64,000 nt of DNA, taken from contig NC_044559.1 in NCBI RefSeq assembly GCF_007565055.1, positions 40,170,546 through 40,234,545 on the forward strand, written 5' to 3'. A program made the position numbers and the translations under genes. The first letter of the stretch is position 1. Each line of letters opens with the position of its first letter. The notes below the pieces were generated by a model that was not told where the DNA came from, did not search any database, and was given only the letters and a program-made list of their open reading frames with translations. Origin of the DNA: Rhinopithecus roxellana (lineage: Eukaryota; Chordata; Mammalia; Primates; Cercopithecidae). Of the stretch, positions 56,101 through 64,000 are shown piece after piece.

Positions 56101-56732
56101 ATCCTTGCCCGTTCCGGCCCTAAAGCCCCACATCTCCCCTCGGGCCTGAGTTCTCGCAGGTTAGGCTTCTCATACTGGGGGCCACAGGAACCCTGATGGA
56201 TGCCCAGTCCTCCACCTCGTAGACCATTTCTGCCTTCTTCAAAGGGATCAATCGGAATCCGGAGTCGCTGAAGCTAATATAAAACATGCTTGGAATGGGG
56301 GTGCAGAGGGGCGGGCTTTAGCAATATTCACAGCACATCAGAGCCAGGGGAACGTGCACGTCATCCAAGCCCCTCATTCTAGAGGTGAGGAAACGGCCGT
56401 GAAAGGTCCTTGGACACGTCAAGGACACGGGGTAACTGGAGGCAGAGCCTGCGCTGGATTCCCCATTCGGTGGAATCCACACACCTGGATTTCCATGCCT
56501 GCCACAATCAATCTGACTGTCTGAGCTGTGATGTGTGTTTATGGGAAGGTTACTCTTTCCACCCTCTACCACGGTCAGTATCTGACAGGTTTTTACAAGG
56601 ATTTGACTTTCAGATCCCTACCTGGGGATATGACCATGCCTCTTACCTTTTAAAAAAGTAGGTGAAGACTTCAGGAATCAGAGCAGAGGTCCCAAACAGC
56701 ACTGTCCTGGATGCTGCCGTTTCTCTAACAGC
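50108..56732 (-). CDS. SFXN4: SFXN4, last three coding exons (partial gene)
   Basis: Sideroflexin-4, a multi-pass mitochondrial inner-membrane protein. It is known to be needed for complex I assembly and iron/Fe-S homeostasis, and unlike SFXN1 is not regarded as a serine carrier. Exons on the minus strand are 56647-56732, 54847-54964 and 50108-50185. Joined, they give 94 residues ending ETEIFYHRGV and a TAG. They include the conserved GTSALIPEVFTYFF segment and the hydrophobic SLWILKLSCTVLTMGLMAPV helix. All junctions are GT-AG and in phase. The upstream exons lie beyond 64000, so the preceding intron is at least 7.2 kb. Identification is from memory of the protein. Confidence 0.93.
50186..50377. 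other. SFXN4 last intron, 3' end
   Basis: AT-rich sequence beside the last-exon acceptor, including a T run at 50330-50343. Nothing else is recognised. Confidence 0.5.
50378..51075. repeat. Antisense left-arm Alu and two truncated sense Alus
   Basis: Antisense 50378-50545. Sense 50613-50835, which lacks its 3' end, then a 5'-truncated sense Alu 50836-51075 joined to it directly, as in a recombined pair. 51076-51325 is unassigned. Confidence 0.87.
51326..51627 (-). repeat. AluY-like (antisense) with clear TSD
   Basis: 'aacaggatattttc' is exact at 51311-51324 and 51628-51641. Confidence 0.94.
51889..52508 (-). repeat. Cluster of old antisense Alu fragments
   Basis: Diverged pieces at about 51889-51960, 51962-52230, 52232-52370 and 52371-52508, with an (ATT)n run at 52088-52106. 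They look like nested old Alus (AluJ/S), but the order is not fully resolved. 51642-51888 is unassigned. Confidence 0.75.
52509..53390. other. SFXN4 last intron, unassigned
   Basis: AT-rich single-copy-like DNA. No exon, RNA or repeat is recognised with confidence. A MIR-like patch ('ttaacagataagaaaatgga', 52920) is possible. Confidence 0.4.
53391..54436 (+). mobile_element. MER2-like Tigger DNA transposon split by two Alus
   Basis: Left end 'cagttaacccttgaataata' and right end 'gttgttcaaaagtcaactg' form inverted termini of the MER2/Tigger type. Internal blocks 'cccacttatacactgatttt' and 'gcttccggtcagcagtaagc' agree. Two antisense Alus (53602-53912 and 53920-54218) sit inside. TA target bases flank the ends. 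Non-autonomous, with no transposase frame. Confidence 0.85.
54445..54737 (-). repeat. Alu (antisense)
   Basis: Full-length, diverged, ending about 110 bases from the SFXN4 second-last exon donor. Confidence 0.9.
54847..54964 (-). CDS. SFXN4: SFXN4 second-last coding exon
   Basis: On the minus strand: acceptor tcttACAG|GACCCA, donor GGACGG|GTAAGT, a near-perfect consensus. Encodes TQFFLKNPGSLWILKLSC, then the rest of a transmembrane helix and FSIFPQIGR. Without splicing the frame runs on as a false extension. Confidence 0.95.
55021..55476 (+). repeat. Diverged tandem 'ctgaacagct...ggcctgtttt' repeats, split by an AluYR
   Basis: Three copies of a roughly 25-base core with a T-rich tail at about 55021-55050, 55094-55130 and 55446-55476. 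An antisense AluYR-type element (about 55137-55427) is inserted between the second and third. Confidence 0.8.
55480..55762 (-). repeat. Alu (antisense)
   Basis: Full-length, moderately diverged, ending 'caccgcgccatccc'. Confidence 0.91.
55763..56119. other. SFXN4 intron, unassigned
   Basis: Single-copy-like, moderately GC-rich. It adjoins the unexplained minus-strand frame at 56120-56287. Confidence 0.4.
56120..56287 (-). other. Unexplained 55-codon minus-strand frame
   Basis: On the minus strand an ATG at 56287 opens a frame to TAG at 56120-56122. It begins MFYISFSDSGFRLIPLKKAE and contains VYEVEDWASIRVPVAP. Its composition is protein-like, with no repeat character. An AG precedes the frame ('ttccAAG|catg'). 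It could be an alternative terminal exon of SFXN4, a retrocopy fragment, or chance. I do not recognise the protein. Confidence 0.3.
56320..56560 (-). repeat. MIR SINE remnant
   Basis: On the minus strand 'ggccgtttcctcacctctag' followed by 'atgaggggcttggatgacg' matches the MIR 'tttcctcatctgtaaaatg' and 'ggatnanatg' blocks. Confidence 0.6.
56647..56732 (-). CDS. SFXN4: SFXN4 third-last coding exon
   Basis: On the minus strand: acceptor tttgcTAG|GCTGTT, donor TTTAAAAG|GTAAGA. Starts in phase 0. Encodes AVRETAASRTVLFGT and on to the IPEVFTYFFK loop and helix, and two bases of an Arg codon. Confidence 0.94.
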
Positions 56733-56760
56733 CTAGCAAAAATGAAAAGAAAACAGCTTA

Positions 56761-57042
56761 GGCCAGGCACAGTGGCTCACACCTGTAATCCCTGCACTTT
56801 GGGAGGCTGAGGCAGGTGGGTCGCTGGTTTGAGACCAGCCAGGCCAACATGGTGAAACCCCCATCTCTACCAAAAAATACAAAAATTAGCCAGGTGTGGT
56901 GTTATGCGCCGGTAGTCCCAGCTACTCAGGAGACTGAGGCACGATAATCACTTGAACCTGAGAAGCGGATGTTGCAGTGAGCCGAGATCATGCCAATGCA
57001 CTCCAGATTGGGCGACAGAGTGAAACTCTGTCTCAAAAAAGA
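56761..57042 (+). repeat. Alu (sense)
   Basis: Full-length with a small deletion in the left arm ('ggtgggtcgctggtttgaga'). It begins about 30 bases upstream, in gene sense, of the third-last SFXN4 exon. Confidence 0.92.
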
Positions 57043-57770
57043 AGCTTAGTACAGGAGCAAGACGATTTCTAGGGATCCCACAACTCCTGCCAGAGACAGG
57101 CAACAGCAACCCTCCCTTCTCACTTAGAAAAAGGATGCCCGTGGAAAGAGGCGGAGGGGATCCCTTCCATGTACCTTTCCACATACAGGTGTGTGGAGGT
57201 CGGCCGCACTTGGTGCCAGAAATAGCTAGGAGGGGATTTACCTCCTCGACTCCACAGTCGTCTCCATCTGTCTGCCAAACGACCCCAAATAAACTATCCA
57301 CTAAGTACAAGCAAAGGTGGCTTCCAGACAGACCCTCACTGAGAACCAAATCGTTCCTCGGTGGAAATGCTGGATTTGCCAAGGAGGTTCACTCCGTATT
57401 TCCCGTCCAAGCCAAATCTCTGCCACTGGCCTGTCCTGACCTGGCTCGGCAGCAACTCCCATACCTGCCAGTGGGGGAGCCTCCAAATGCCCAGCTCTGA
57501 GGACACGGGCACAGCATGGGACCCACACGAGGTCGCCTGTCTGTACCCGTTTCACAGCGAATTAAAAGTGTTGTACTATAAAATTGTGTTATGTACACGT
57601 TATAACATTTTTACAATCTTTTCTATAATGTACATTACTCCATACATTAAACATTTACACATACAATTTACTGTATGGGTGAATATGCACAAAACTACGT
57701 ACCCTCAAGGGTACTTTAAGGGACTTGTAAGGGAAATTTTGACTATGAAACAGCTCACGTTAACTTTTTT
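57043..57770. other. SFXN4 intron, Alu-free, unassigned
   Basis: A GC-rich block (57090-57550) with open frames on both strands, then AT-rich DNA. A GAGGAG|GTAAAT donor-like site exists on the minus strand near 57230, but no known SFXN4 sequence is attached. It may be an old LTR. Confidence 0.35.
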
Positions 57771-58265
57771 ACTACTTTTTTTTTTTTTTTGAGACGGAGT
57801 CTTGCTCTGTCTCCCAGGCTGGAGTGCAGTGGCTGGATCCCAGCTCACTGCAAGCTCCGCCTCCCGGGTTTACGCCATTCTCCTGCCTCAGCCTCCCGAG
57901 TAGCTGGGACTACAGGCACCCGCCACCTCGCCCAGCTAGTTTTTTGTATTTTTTAGTAGAGACGGGGTTTCACTATGTTAGCCAGGATGGTCACTACTTT
58001 TATTTATTTATTTATTTTTAGAGACAGGGTCTCACTCTGTCATCCAGGCTGGAGTACAGTGGCACGATCACGGCTTACTGCAGCATTGACCTCCCAGGTT
58101 CAAGCGATCCTCCTACCTTAGCCTCCCAAGTAGTTAGGATCACAGGTACACCCTACCACACCCAGCTAACTTTTTGAATTTTTTGTAGAGATGGGGTCTC
58201 ACTATGTTGCTCAAGCTGGTCCTGACTTCCTGGCCTCAAGCAATCCTCCTGCCCCAGCCTCCTAA
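57771..58265 (-). repeat. Truncated AluYR-type plus old antisense Alu
   Basis: The AluYR copy (57771-57990) stops at 'gccaggatggt', flanked by 'actactttt' on both sides, so it was 5'-truncated at insertion. An old antisense Alu follows (58019-58265) after (TTTA)n. Confidence 0.9.
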
Positions 58266-58583
58266 GTAGCTAGCATGTTAACTTTAGAACCCACCTGTGG
58301 GTAAGACACATATACCACAAACAGCACATGGTCTACCCAAGAGGAGCAGGCACACCTGCACCCATCCTTCCCTGAACTCTGTCCTTCCACTTCCAGCTTC
58401 CCATGATTGGCTTTGACCTACCTTCCCAGGCTCCTCCTACTGGCCAGCCCCTGCTCTCTGCTCACACCTCTGCCCTGCTGCGGGCGACAGTCACGCTTGT
58501 GCGGTTCCACCTCTGCAGGGAATGCCTTTCCCCCCACAAAAGACAGGAAGCCAATGAGGGCTGTTTTAAAAATAAAGTCTCAG
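58266..58583. other. SFXN4 intron, unassigned
   Basis: C-rich sequence ('ccctgctctctgctcacacc') that may be an old L2/MER relic. No exon is recognised. Confidence 0.4.
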
Positions 58584-58870
58584 GGGCCAGGCATAGTGGC
58601 TCACACTTGTAATCCCAGTACTTTGGGAGGCCAAGGTGGGCAGATCACCTGAAGTCAGGAGTTCAAGACCAGCCCAGCCAACATGGTGAAACCCTGTCTC
58701 TACTAAAAATACAAAAAGTAGCCAGGCGTGATGGTGGGCACCTGTAATCCCAGCTGCTCGGGAGACTGAGGCAGGAGAATCACTTGAACCTGAGAGGTGG
58801 AGGTTCCAGTGAGCCGAGATCACACCATTGCACTCCAGCCTGGGCAATAGAGTGAGACTGTCTCTAAAAT
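58584..58870 (+). repeat. Alu (sense)
   Basis: Full-length, flanked by 'aataaa(a)gtctcaggg' copies at about 58571 and 58888. Confidence 0.93.
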
Positions 58871-58904
58871 AAAAGAAAAAAAAAATAAAATAAAAGTCTC
58901 AGGG

Positions 58905-59527
58905 ACATAAAGTAAAATTGCTTGACTTCTGGAAGGGAAAAATGGCTGTTGGTGTGCTGTGCGTCCGTGTCAGTGGGGCGAGGCCCGCCTCTCTCCCTTG
59001 GTCTCTTGTATGGGGAGGACACTCCAGGTGAGATGCCGTCATTAGGAGGCGCTGTGTGCAAAGGAGTGGCTTAAGGCCAGTAGGGGGAACAACAGCCACG
59101 AGTCACCTGAAATCGGACCGACAGTGCCCTGTCACCATCAGATATTGCTGGTTACGCAGTTTCTGAAATTTTAGCTAAAGGAAATAACCTTCTGCGGACA
59201 GGGAAGTGATAGAAGAATGCTTATTGCTTGTGCACAGTTGCAGACACTTTATTCTTCAGAGAAAAAAAGACTTTTTTTTTTTTTTAAAGCAGGCCAGTAA
59301 AGCTTTTCTTTGACCTCAATATGCCCCTCATGCCAAAACTGAAGTTTCTTCTGGTGAGATGGACTCCAAACAGCCAGTCAGGCCTGAGGCTATCTTCCCG
59401 CTGGGAGGCTGGGGCTCCTGGGGAGATGGGGCTCTCACTGGTCAGGGTGTGCCTCTCCAGAGCCTAGCACCAAGCCTGGCAGGCAGGAGGCGCTGGGAGT
59501 AACTTGCCGTTTCGATATTTGCTCTAA
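58905..59527. other. SFXN4 intron, 0.6 kb without Alu
   Basis: Single-copy-like. No SFXN4 exon was found when reading the minus strand. Confidence 0.45.
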
Positions 59528-59830
59528 ACTGGGTGCAGTGCCTCACACCTCCCAGCACTCTGGGAGGCCAAGGCAGGAGGATCACTTGAGACCAGGAGTT
59601 TGAGACCAGCCTGGGCAACATAGCAAGACCCCCCTCTCTACAAATATATATATATTTTTAATTAGCCATGTATGGTGGTGCACACCTGTAGTACTCAGGA
59701 GGCTGAGGCAGGAGGATTGCTTGAGCCCAAGAAGTTGAGGCTGCAGCGAGCCATGTTCATACCATTGCACTCCAGCTTGGGCGACAGAGGGAGACTCTGT
59801 CTCTATAAATAAATGAATAAATAAATAAAC
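59528..59830 (+). repeat. Alu (sense)
   Basis: Diverged, with a small deletion after 'cctcacacct' and an (AAAT)n tail. Confidence 0.9.
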
Positions 59831-59959
59831 AAACTTAAAAAAATTTGCTCTCATTCTCCTCTTCAGCTTTACGAATACGTCACAGCAGTAGTAACATCTT
59901 AAGTTCACATGGAGTTGCAGAGAAATACAAACACACATGTACATAAAGATGTGCAAGTG

Positions 59960-61685
59960 AATGTCAGAGCAGCCTGATTCATGATAACCCAAGGCCGGAC
60001 ACAACCGGAACATCCACCGCCTGCGGAATAGAGAAGCAAAATGCAGCACATCCAGGAACGGAATACTACTCAGCAGTGAAAAGTAACAAATGACCAACAT
60101 GTGGTACAAGATGGATGAATCTCAAACGTGAAAGAAGCGAGACACAAAATACTACTGTGTGATTCACTTATGTATAATTTCTGGAAAAGGCAAACACTAA
60201 GAAGACACAAAAGCAAGTCAGTGGCCGGGCACGGGGGTTCATGCCTGTAATCCCAGCACTTTGGGAAGCCGAGGCCAGTGGATCACAAGGTCAGGAGATT
60301 GAGGCCATCCTGGCTAACACGGGGAAACTCCATCTCTACTAAAAATACAAAAAATTATCCGGGCGTGGTGGCAGGCGCCTATAGTCACAGCTACTCAGGA
60401 GGCTGAGTCAGGAGAATTGCTTGAACCTGGTAGGCGGAGGTTGCAGTGAGCCAAGATCACACCACTGAACTCCAGCCTGGGCGGCAGAGCGAGACTCTGA
60501 CTCAAAAAAAAAAAAAAAAAAAAAAAATAAGAGGCCGGGCGCGGTGGCTCAAGCCTGTAATCCCAGCACTTTGGGAGGCCGAGACGGGCGGATCACGAGG
60601 TCAGGAGATCGAGACCATCCTGGCTAACATGGTGAAACCCCGTCTCTACTAAAAAAACACACACAAAAAAAACTAGCCGGGCGAGGTGGCGGGCGCCTGT
60701 AGTCCCAGCTACTCGGGAGGCTGAGGCAGGAGAATGGCGTAAACCCGGGAGGCGGAGCTTGCAGTGAGCTGAGATCCGGCCACTGCACTCCAGCCTGGGC
60801 GACAGAGCGAGACTCCATCTCAAAAAAAAAAAAAAAAAAAAAGAAAGAAAAAAAGAAAAAAAGAAGCAGATTAGTGCTTCCCTAGGGCTGGGGGTAGGAG
60901 TGGGCATTTGGGACATTTTTAGGATGATGAAAATGTTCTACTACTGGACTGTGGTGATGATGGTCACACAACTGTTTCATTTATTTATTAGTACTATTTT
61001 TTGAGACAGAGTCTTTCTCTGTTGCCCAGGCTGGAGTGCAGTGGTGCAATCTCAGCTCACTGCAACCTCTGCCTCCTGGGTTCAAGTGATTCTCCAGCCT
61101 TAGCCTCCTGAGTAGCTGGGATTACAGGCATGCACCACGATGCCCAGCTAATTTTTGTATTTTTAGTAGAGATGGGGTTTCACCATGTTGGCCAGGCTGG
61201 TCTCAAACTCCTGACCTCAGGTGATCTGCCTGTCTTGGCCTCCCAAAGTGCTGGGATTACAGGCATAAGCCACGCGCCCAGCCTATTTTTTATTTTTTGA
61301 GACAAAGGTCTCTTTCTGTCAACCAGGCTGGAATACAGTGGTGCAATAATGGCTTGCTGCAGCCTCAACCTCCTAGGCTCAGTTGATCCTCTCACCTCAG
61401 CCTCTTAAGTAGCTGGGACTACAGATGCACCCCGCCATGCCTAGCTAATTTAAAAAAATTTTTTTTGTAGAGACAGGGTTTCGCTATGTTGCCCAGGCTG
61501 GTCTCGAACTCATGGACTCAAGCGATCTGCCTCCCAAAGTGTTGGGATTACAGGCATGAGTGAGCCACCATGCCTGACTGCACAATTGTTTTAAATTCAC
61601 TAAAATTCATCAAACTTTCCTCTTACAATGGGTAAATTTTACAGTATGTAAATTATACCTCAGTAAAGGTATTTGAAAAAATATC
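59960..61685 (+). mobile_element. LINE-1 (L1M-type) 3' end split by four Alus
   Basis: Sense L1 blocks: 'gtgaatgtcagagcagcctg' (59958), 'gaatactactcagcagtgaa' (60061), 'actactgtgtgattcactta' (60151), 'ctggactgtggtgatgatgg' (60943) and 'aaattatacctcagtaaagg' (61650). Inserted are a sense Alu 60223-60520, an AluYR-type 60532-60840, and antisense Alus 60985-61280 and 61285-61580. Confidence 0.83.
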
Positions 61686-61687
61686 TC

Positions 61688-61983
61688 GGCCGGGTGTGGT
61701 GGCTCAAGCTTGTAATCCCAGCACTTTGGGAGGCCGAGATGGGCAGATCAGCAGGTCAGGAGATCGAGACCATCCTGGCTAACACGGTGAAACCCCGTCT
61801 CTACTAAAAATACAAAAAACTAGCTGGGCGAGGTGGCGGGCGCCTGTAGTCCCAGCTACTCGGGAGACTGAGGCAGAAGAATGGCGTGAACCCGGGAGGC
61901 GGAGCTTGCAGTGAGCTGAGATCATGCCACTGCACTCCAGTCTGGGCGACAGAGCGAGACTCCGTCTCAAAAAAAAAAAAAAG
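61688..61983 (+). repeat. AluYR-like (sense) with clear TSD
   Basis: Flanked by 'aaaaaatatctc' exactly at 61676-61687 and 61984-61995. It sits at the very end of the L1 fragment. Confidence 0.94.
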
Positions 61984-62059
61984 AAAAAATATCTCTTTTG
62001 GGTGTTGTTTTTTCCCCCAGGGGAAAGCACAAATGCAGTCCTGGGTGGTTTGTTTTTGT

Positions 62060-62290
62060 TTGTTTGTTGTTTTTGAGATGGGGTCTTGCTCTGTTGCCCA
62101 GGCTGGAGTGCAATGGCATGATCTCAGCTCACTGCAACCTCCACCTCTCAGGTTCAAGCGATTCTCCTGCCTCAGCCTCCTGAGTAGCTGGGATTACAGG
62201 CACCCGCCACCACGCCTGGCTAATGTTTTCATTTTTAGTAGACACGGGGTTTCACCGTGTTGGCCAGGGTGGTCTCAAACTCCTGACTGA
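62060..62290 (-). repeat. Antisense Alu, far end missing
   Basis: Starts with a (TTTG)n-rich head and ends at 'tcaaactcctgactgactgc', lacking the final block. Confidence 0.9.
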
Positions 62291-62901
62291 CTGCCAGTGA
62301 TCCAACTTACGGTTGGTTTATTAGGTTCAGAACCTTCAATTCAAACTTGTGACCTATTTTCTTTCTGGCAGCAATTTCTCTGTTACTTATAATTATTTTG
62401 TCTCTGTCACAATTCGTTTAGGTAAGGAGCTATGCTACTAGATGGTCTAGTGGAAATGCCATTAGCATGTATCTGATGGTTTATAATTCAGCTTTGTCAG
62501 TCAGTGATAGGATTTAAAGTAATACGTTTAGTGAGCTGAATAATGACATATTTACCGATGGAATGAACAGCCATCTCTTCTGACCACCTCTGCTACCAAC
62601 ATGCTGGCCAGTAGAGGGACGTACCCTGGCTGGCTAAGGGAGTCCCCTGGATCCCCCACTGCCAGAAGCCCGGTGAGTCTCTTCACTTTGTATCAGGGCT
62701 GTTCCACTGCTTGATATGTCATTTGCAAACAACTAAAGTCTTCAGCTAAAGTCATTTCACAGGGACCAAAAAAGATCTCACCTGCTAAAAACATTATTGT
62801 AGAAGTCTACACCCAAAATGAAAACACCATAGGCTATACTAGGTTCTCACAGCTGAATGCACTCAGTAGTCACTGTGTTGAACTGAACGAAAGAATACTT
62901 T
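62291..62901. other. SFXN4 intron, 0.6 kb, unassigned
   Basis: Single-copy-like AT-rich DNA. No exon is recognised on either strand. Confidence 0.45.
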
Positions 62902-63190
62902 GGCCAGGCCCAGTGGCTCACCCTTGCAATCCCAGCACTTTGGGAGGCCAAGGTGGGCAGATCACTTGAGCCCAGGAGTTTGAGACACAACTGGGTAACA
63001 TGGCGAAACCCCACGTCTACAAAAAGCATCAACATGAGCCACGCATGGTGGTGCATATTTAGAATCCCAGCTACTTGGAAGGCTGAGGTGAGAGAATCAC
63101 CTGAGCCTGGGAGGTTGAGGCTGTAGAGAGGGGGTCACACCATTGCATTTCAGCCTGTGCAACAGGAGACCCTGTCTCAAAAAAAAAAGA
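62902..63190 (+). repeat. Old Alu (sense)
   Basis: A highly diverged AluJ-like copy with an A-rich tail at 63178-63190. Confidence 0.87.
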
Positions 63191-63641
63191 AGAAGAAACT
63201 AATAGTAAAAAGCATTCAAAATTGAGGCCTTGAAAAGGAGTTTTGGATCAGAAAATTCAATTTTCTAAATCCATTCTTGACGAAAGTAGCCCTTAGCAAT
63301 GAAGACCATAAGGACATCTGCTGAAGTGGGAGAAGCAGGGCTTCTCTTAACCCCAGAGAGGCGTGTCCACTGACCTCTGTAAGTGCAGAGCAGGCTGAGA
63401 GAGGAGTGGCCTCCAATCAGCACACACTGGGAGGGCAGATATTGAACCTGAAGGACAGGATCTCACTCTCAGAGGTGCCCAGCACTTGTCAGACGCCTGT
63501 CTGTGGCAGTCAGCCTCATGGGTCACCATAACAACAGTACCCAGTTATTTAATCCAGCACTCATCTAGTTGTTGCTGTAGGGGTATTCTGCAGACATGAA
63601 GCACATCTGCAATCAGCTGACTTTAAGAAAAGCAGGTGACC
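63191..63641. other. SFXN4 intron, possible MER remnant
   Basis: 'gcaatcagctgactttaag' at 63610-63628 is reminiscent of medium-reiteration elements. Otherwise nothing is recognised. Confidence 0.35.
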
Positions 63642-64000
63642 ACCAGGCGTGATGGCTCACACCTGTAACCAGTACTTTGGGAGGCCAAGGCGGGCAGACC
63701 ACCTGAGGTCAGGGGTTCGAGACCAGCCTGGCCAACATGGTGAAACCCCACCTCTACTAAAAATACAAAAATGGGCTGGGCGTGGTGGTATGCACGTAAT
63801 CCCATGGTGGTAGCTGGTAATCCCAGCTACTCGGGAAACTGAGGGAGGAGAATCGCTTGAACCTGGGAAGCAGAGGTTGCAGTGAGCCGAGATCACGCCA
63901 TTGCACTCCAGCCTGGGCGACGGAGCAAGACTCCGTCTCAAAAAAAAAAAAAAAGAGGCCGGGCGCGGTGGCTCAAGCCTGTAATCCCCAGCACTTTGGG
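63642..64000 (+). repeat. Sense Alu and start of an AluYR-type Alu
   Basis: A full Alu at about 63642-63955. A second, starting GGCCGGGCGCGGTGGCTCAA at 63957 in its tail, runs off the window edge. Confidence 0.93.

Noticed and set aside
56948..57555. Frame with 'LLAISGTKCG', considered as the missing SFXN4 exon
   Set aside because: Only a four- to five-residue resemblance to the expected exon end, with no donor at that point and wrong flanking residues. The sequence looks more like an old LTR.

Overview
This is primate nuclear DNA, almost certainly from an Old World monkey (macaque, baboon or guenon type). The host genes are split into short exons with GT-AG introns, and more than half of the bases are Alu. 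The youngest Alu copies share the Old World monkey AluYR-type variants (GGCTCAAGCCTG, CGAGACGGGCGG, GGCGTAAACCCGG, GAGATCCGGCCAC). An LTR7-like solo LTR and a gammaretroviral fragment fit the same lineage. The species is an inference; there is no bacterial or plasmid content.

Layout. 1-11879: intergenic DNA made of Alus, MaLR/ERVL-type LTR remnants, MIRs and a GAAA microsatellite. 11880-12660: a CpG island with GC boxes and an inverted CCAAT box, the promoter and first exon of DENND10 (FAM45A) on the plus strand. 12128-44900: the complete DENND10 coding sequence, nine coding exons that join in frame to 357 codons plus a stop, followed by a 3' UTR to about 46035. 46040-49790: a short spacer between convergent genes, carrying an L2 relic and an LTR7-like solo LTR inside an Alu. 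49795-56732: the last three coding exons of SFXN4 on the minus strand with its 3' UTR. 56733-64000: SFXN4 intron, with no further exon recognised.

The two genes point tail to tail. DENND10 is a DENN-fold protein of the endosomal (Commander/Rab27) system and SFXN4 a mitochondrial inner-membrane sideroflexin; nothing here suggests that they work together.

The oddest structure is in DENND10 intron 1 (14666-16874). It is a gammaretroviral fragment without a normal pair of LTRs. It has an inverted R-U5 copy at its 5' end (77-bp arms, 28-bp spacer), an internal gag deletion plus a gag frameshift, an open protease reading frame, and an inverted 23-base copy of its own primer-binding-site region at its 3' end. 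Other notable structures are a three-level Alu nest (25972-26888), an Alu with a 96-bp tandem duplication later split by a young Alu (31692-32376), two successive Alu insertions at one target site (41977-42628), a tail-only poly(T) insertion (35375-35418), and an unexplained 55-codon minus-strand frame between two SFXN4 exons (56120-56287). I saw no CRISPR array, tRNA, rRNA or wholly new multi-gene system.
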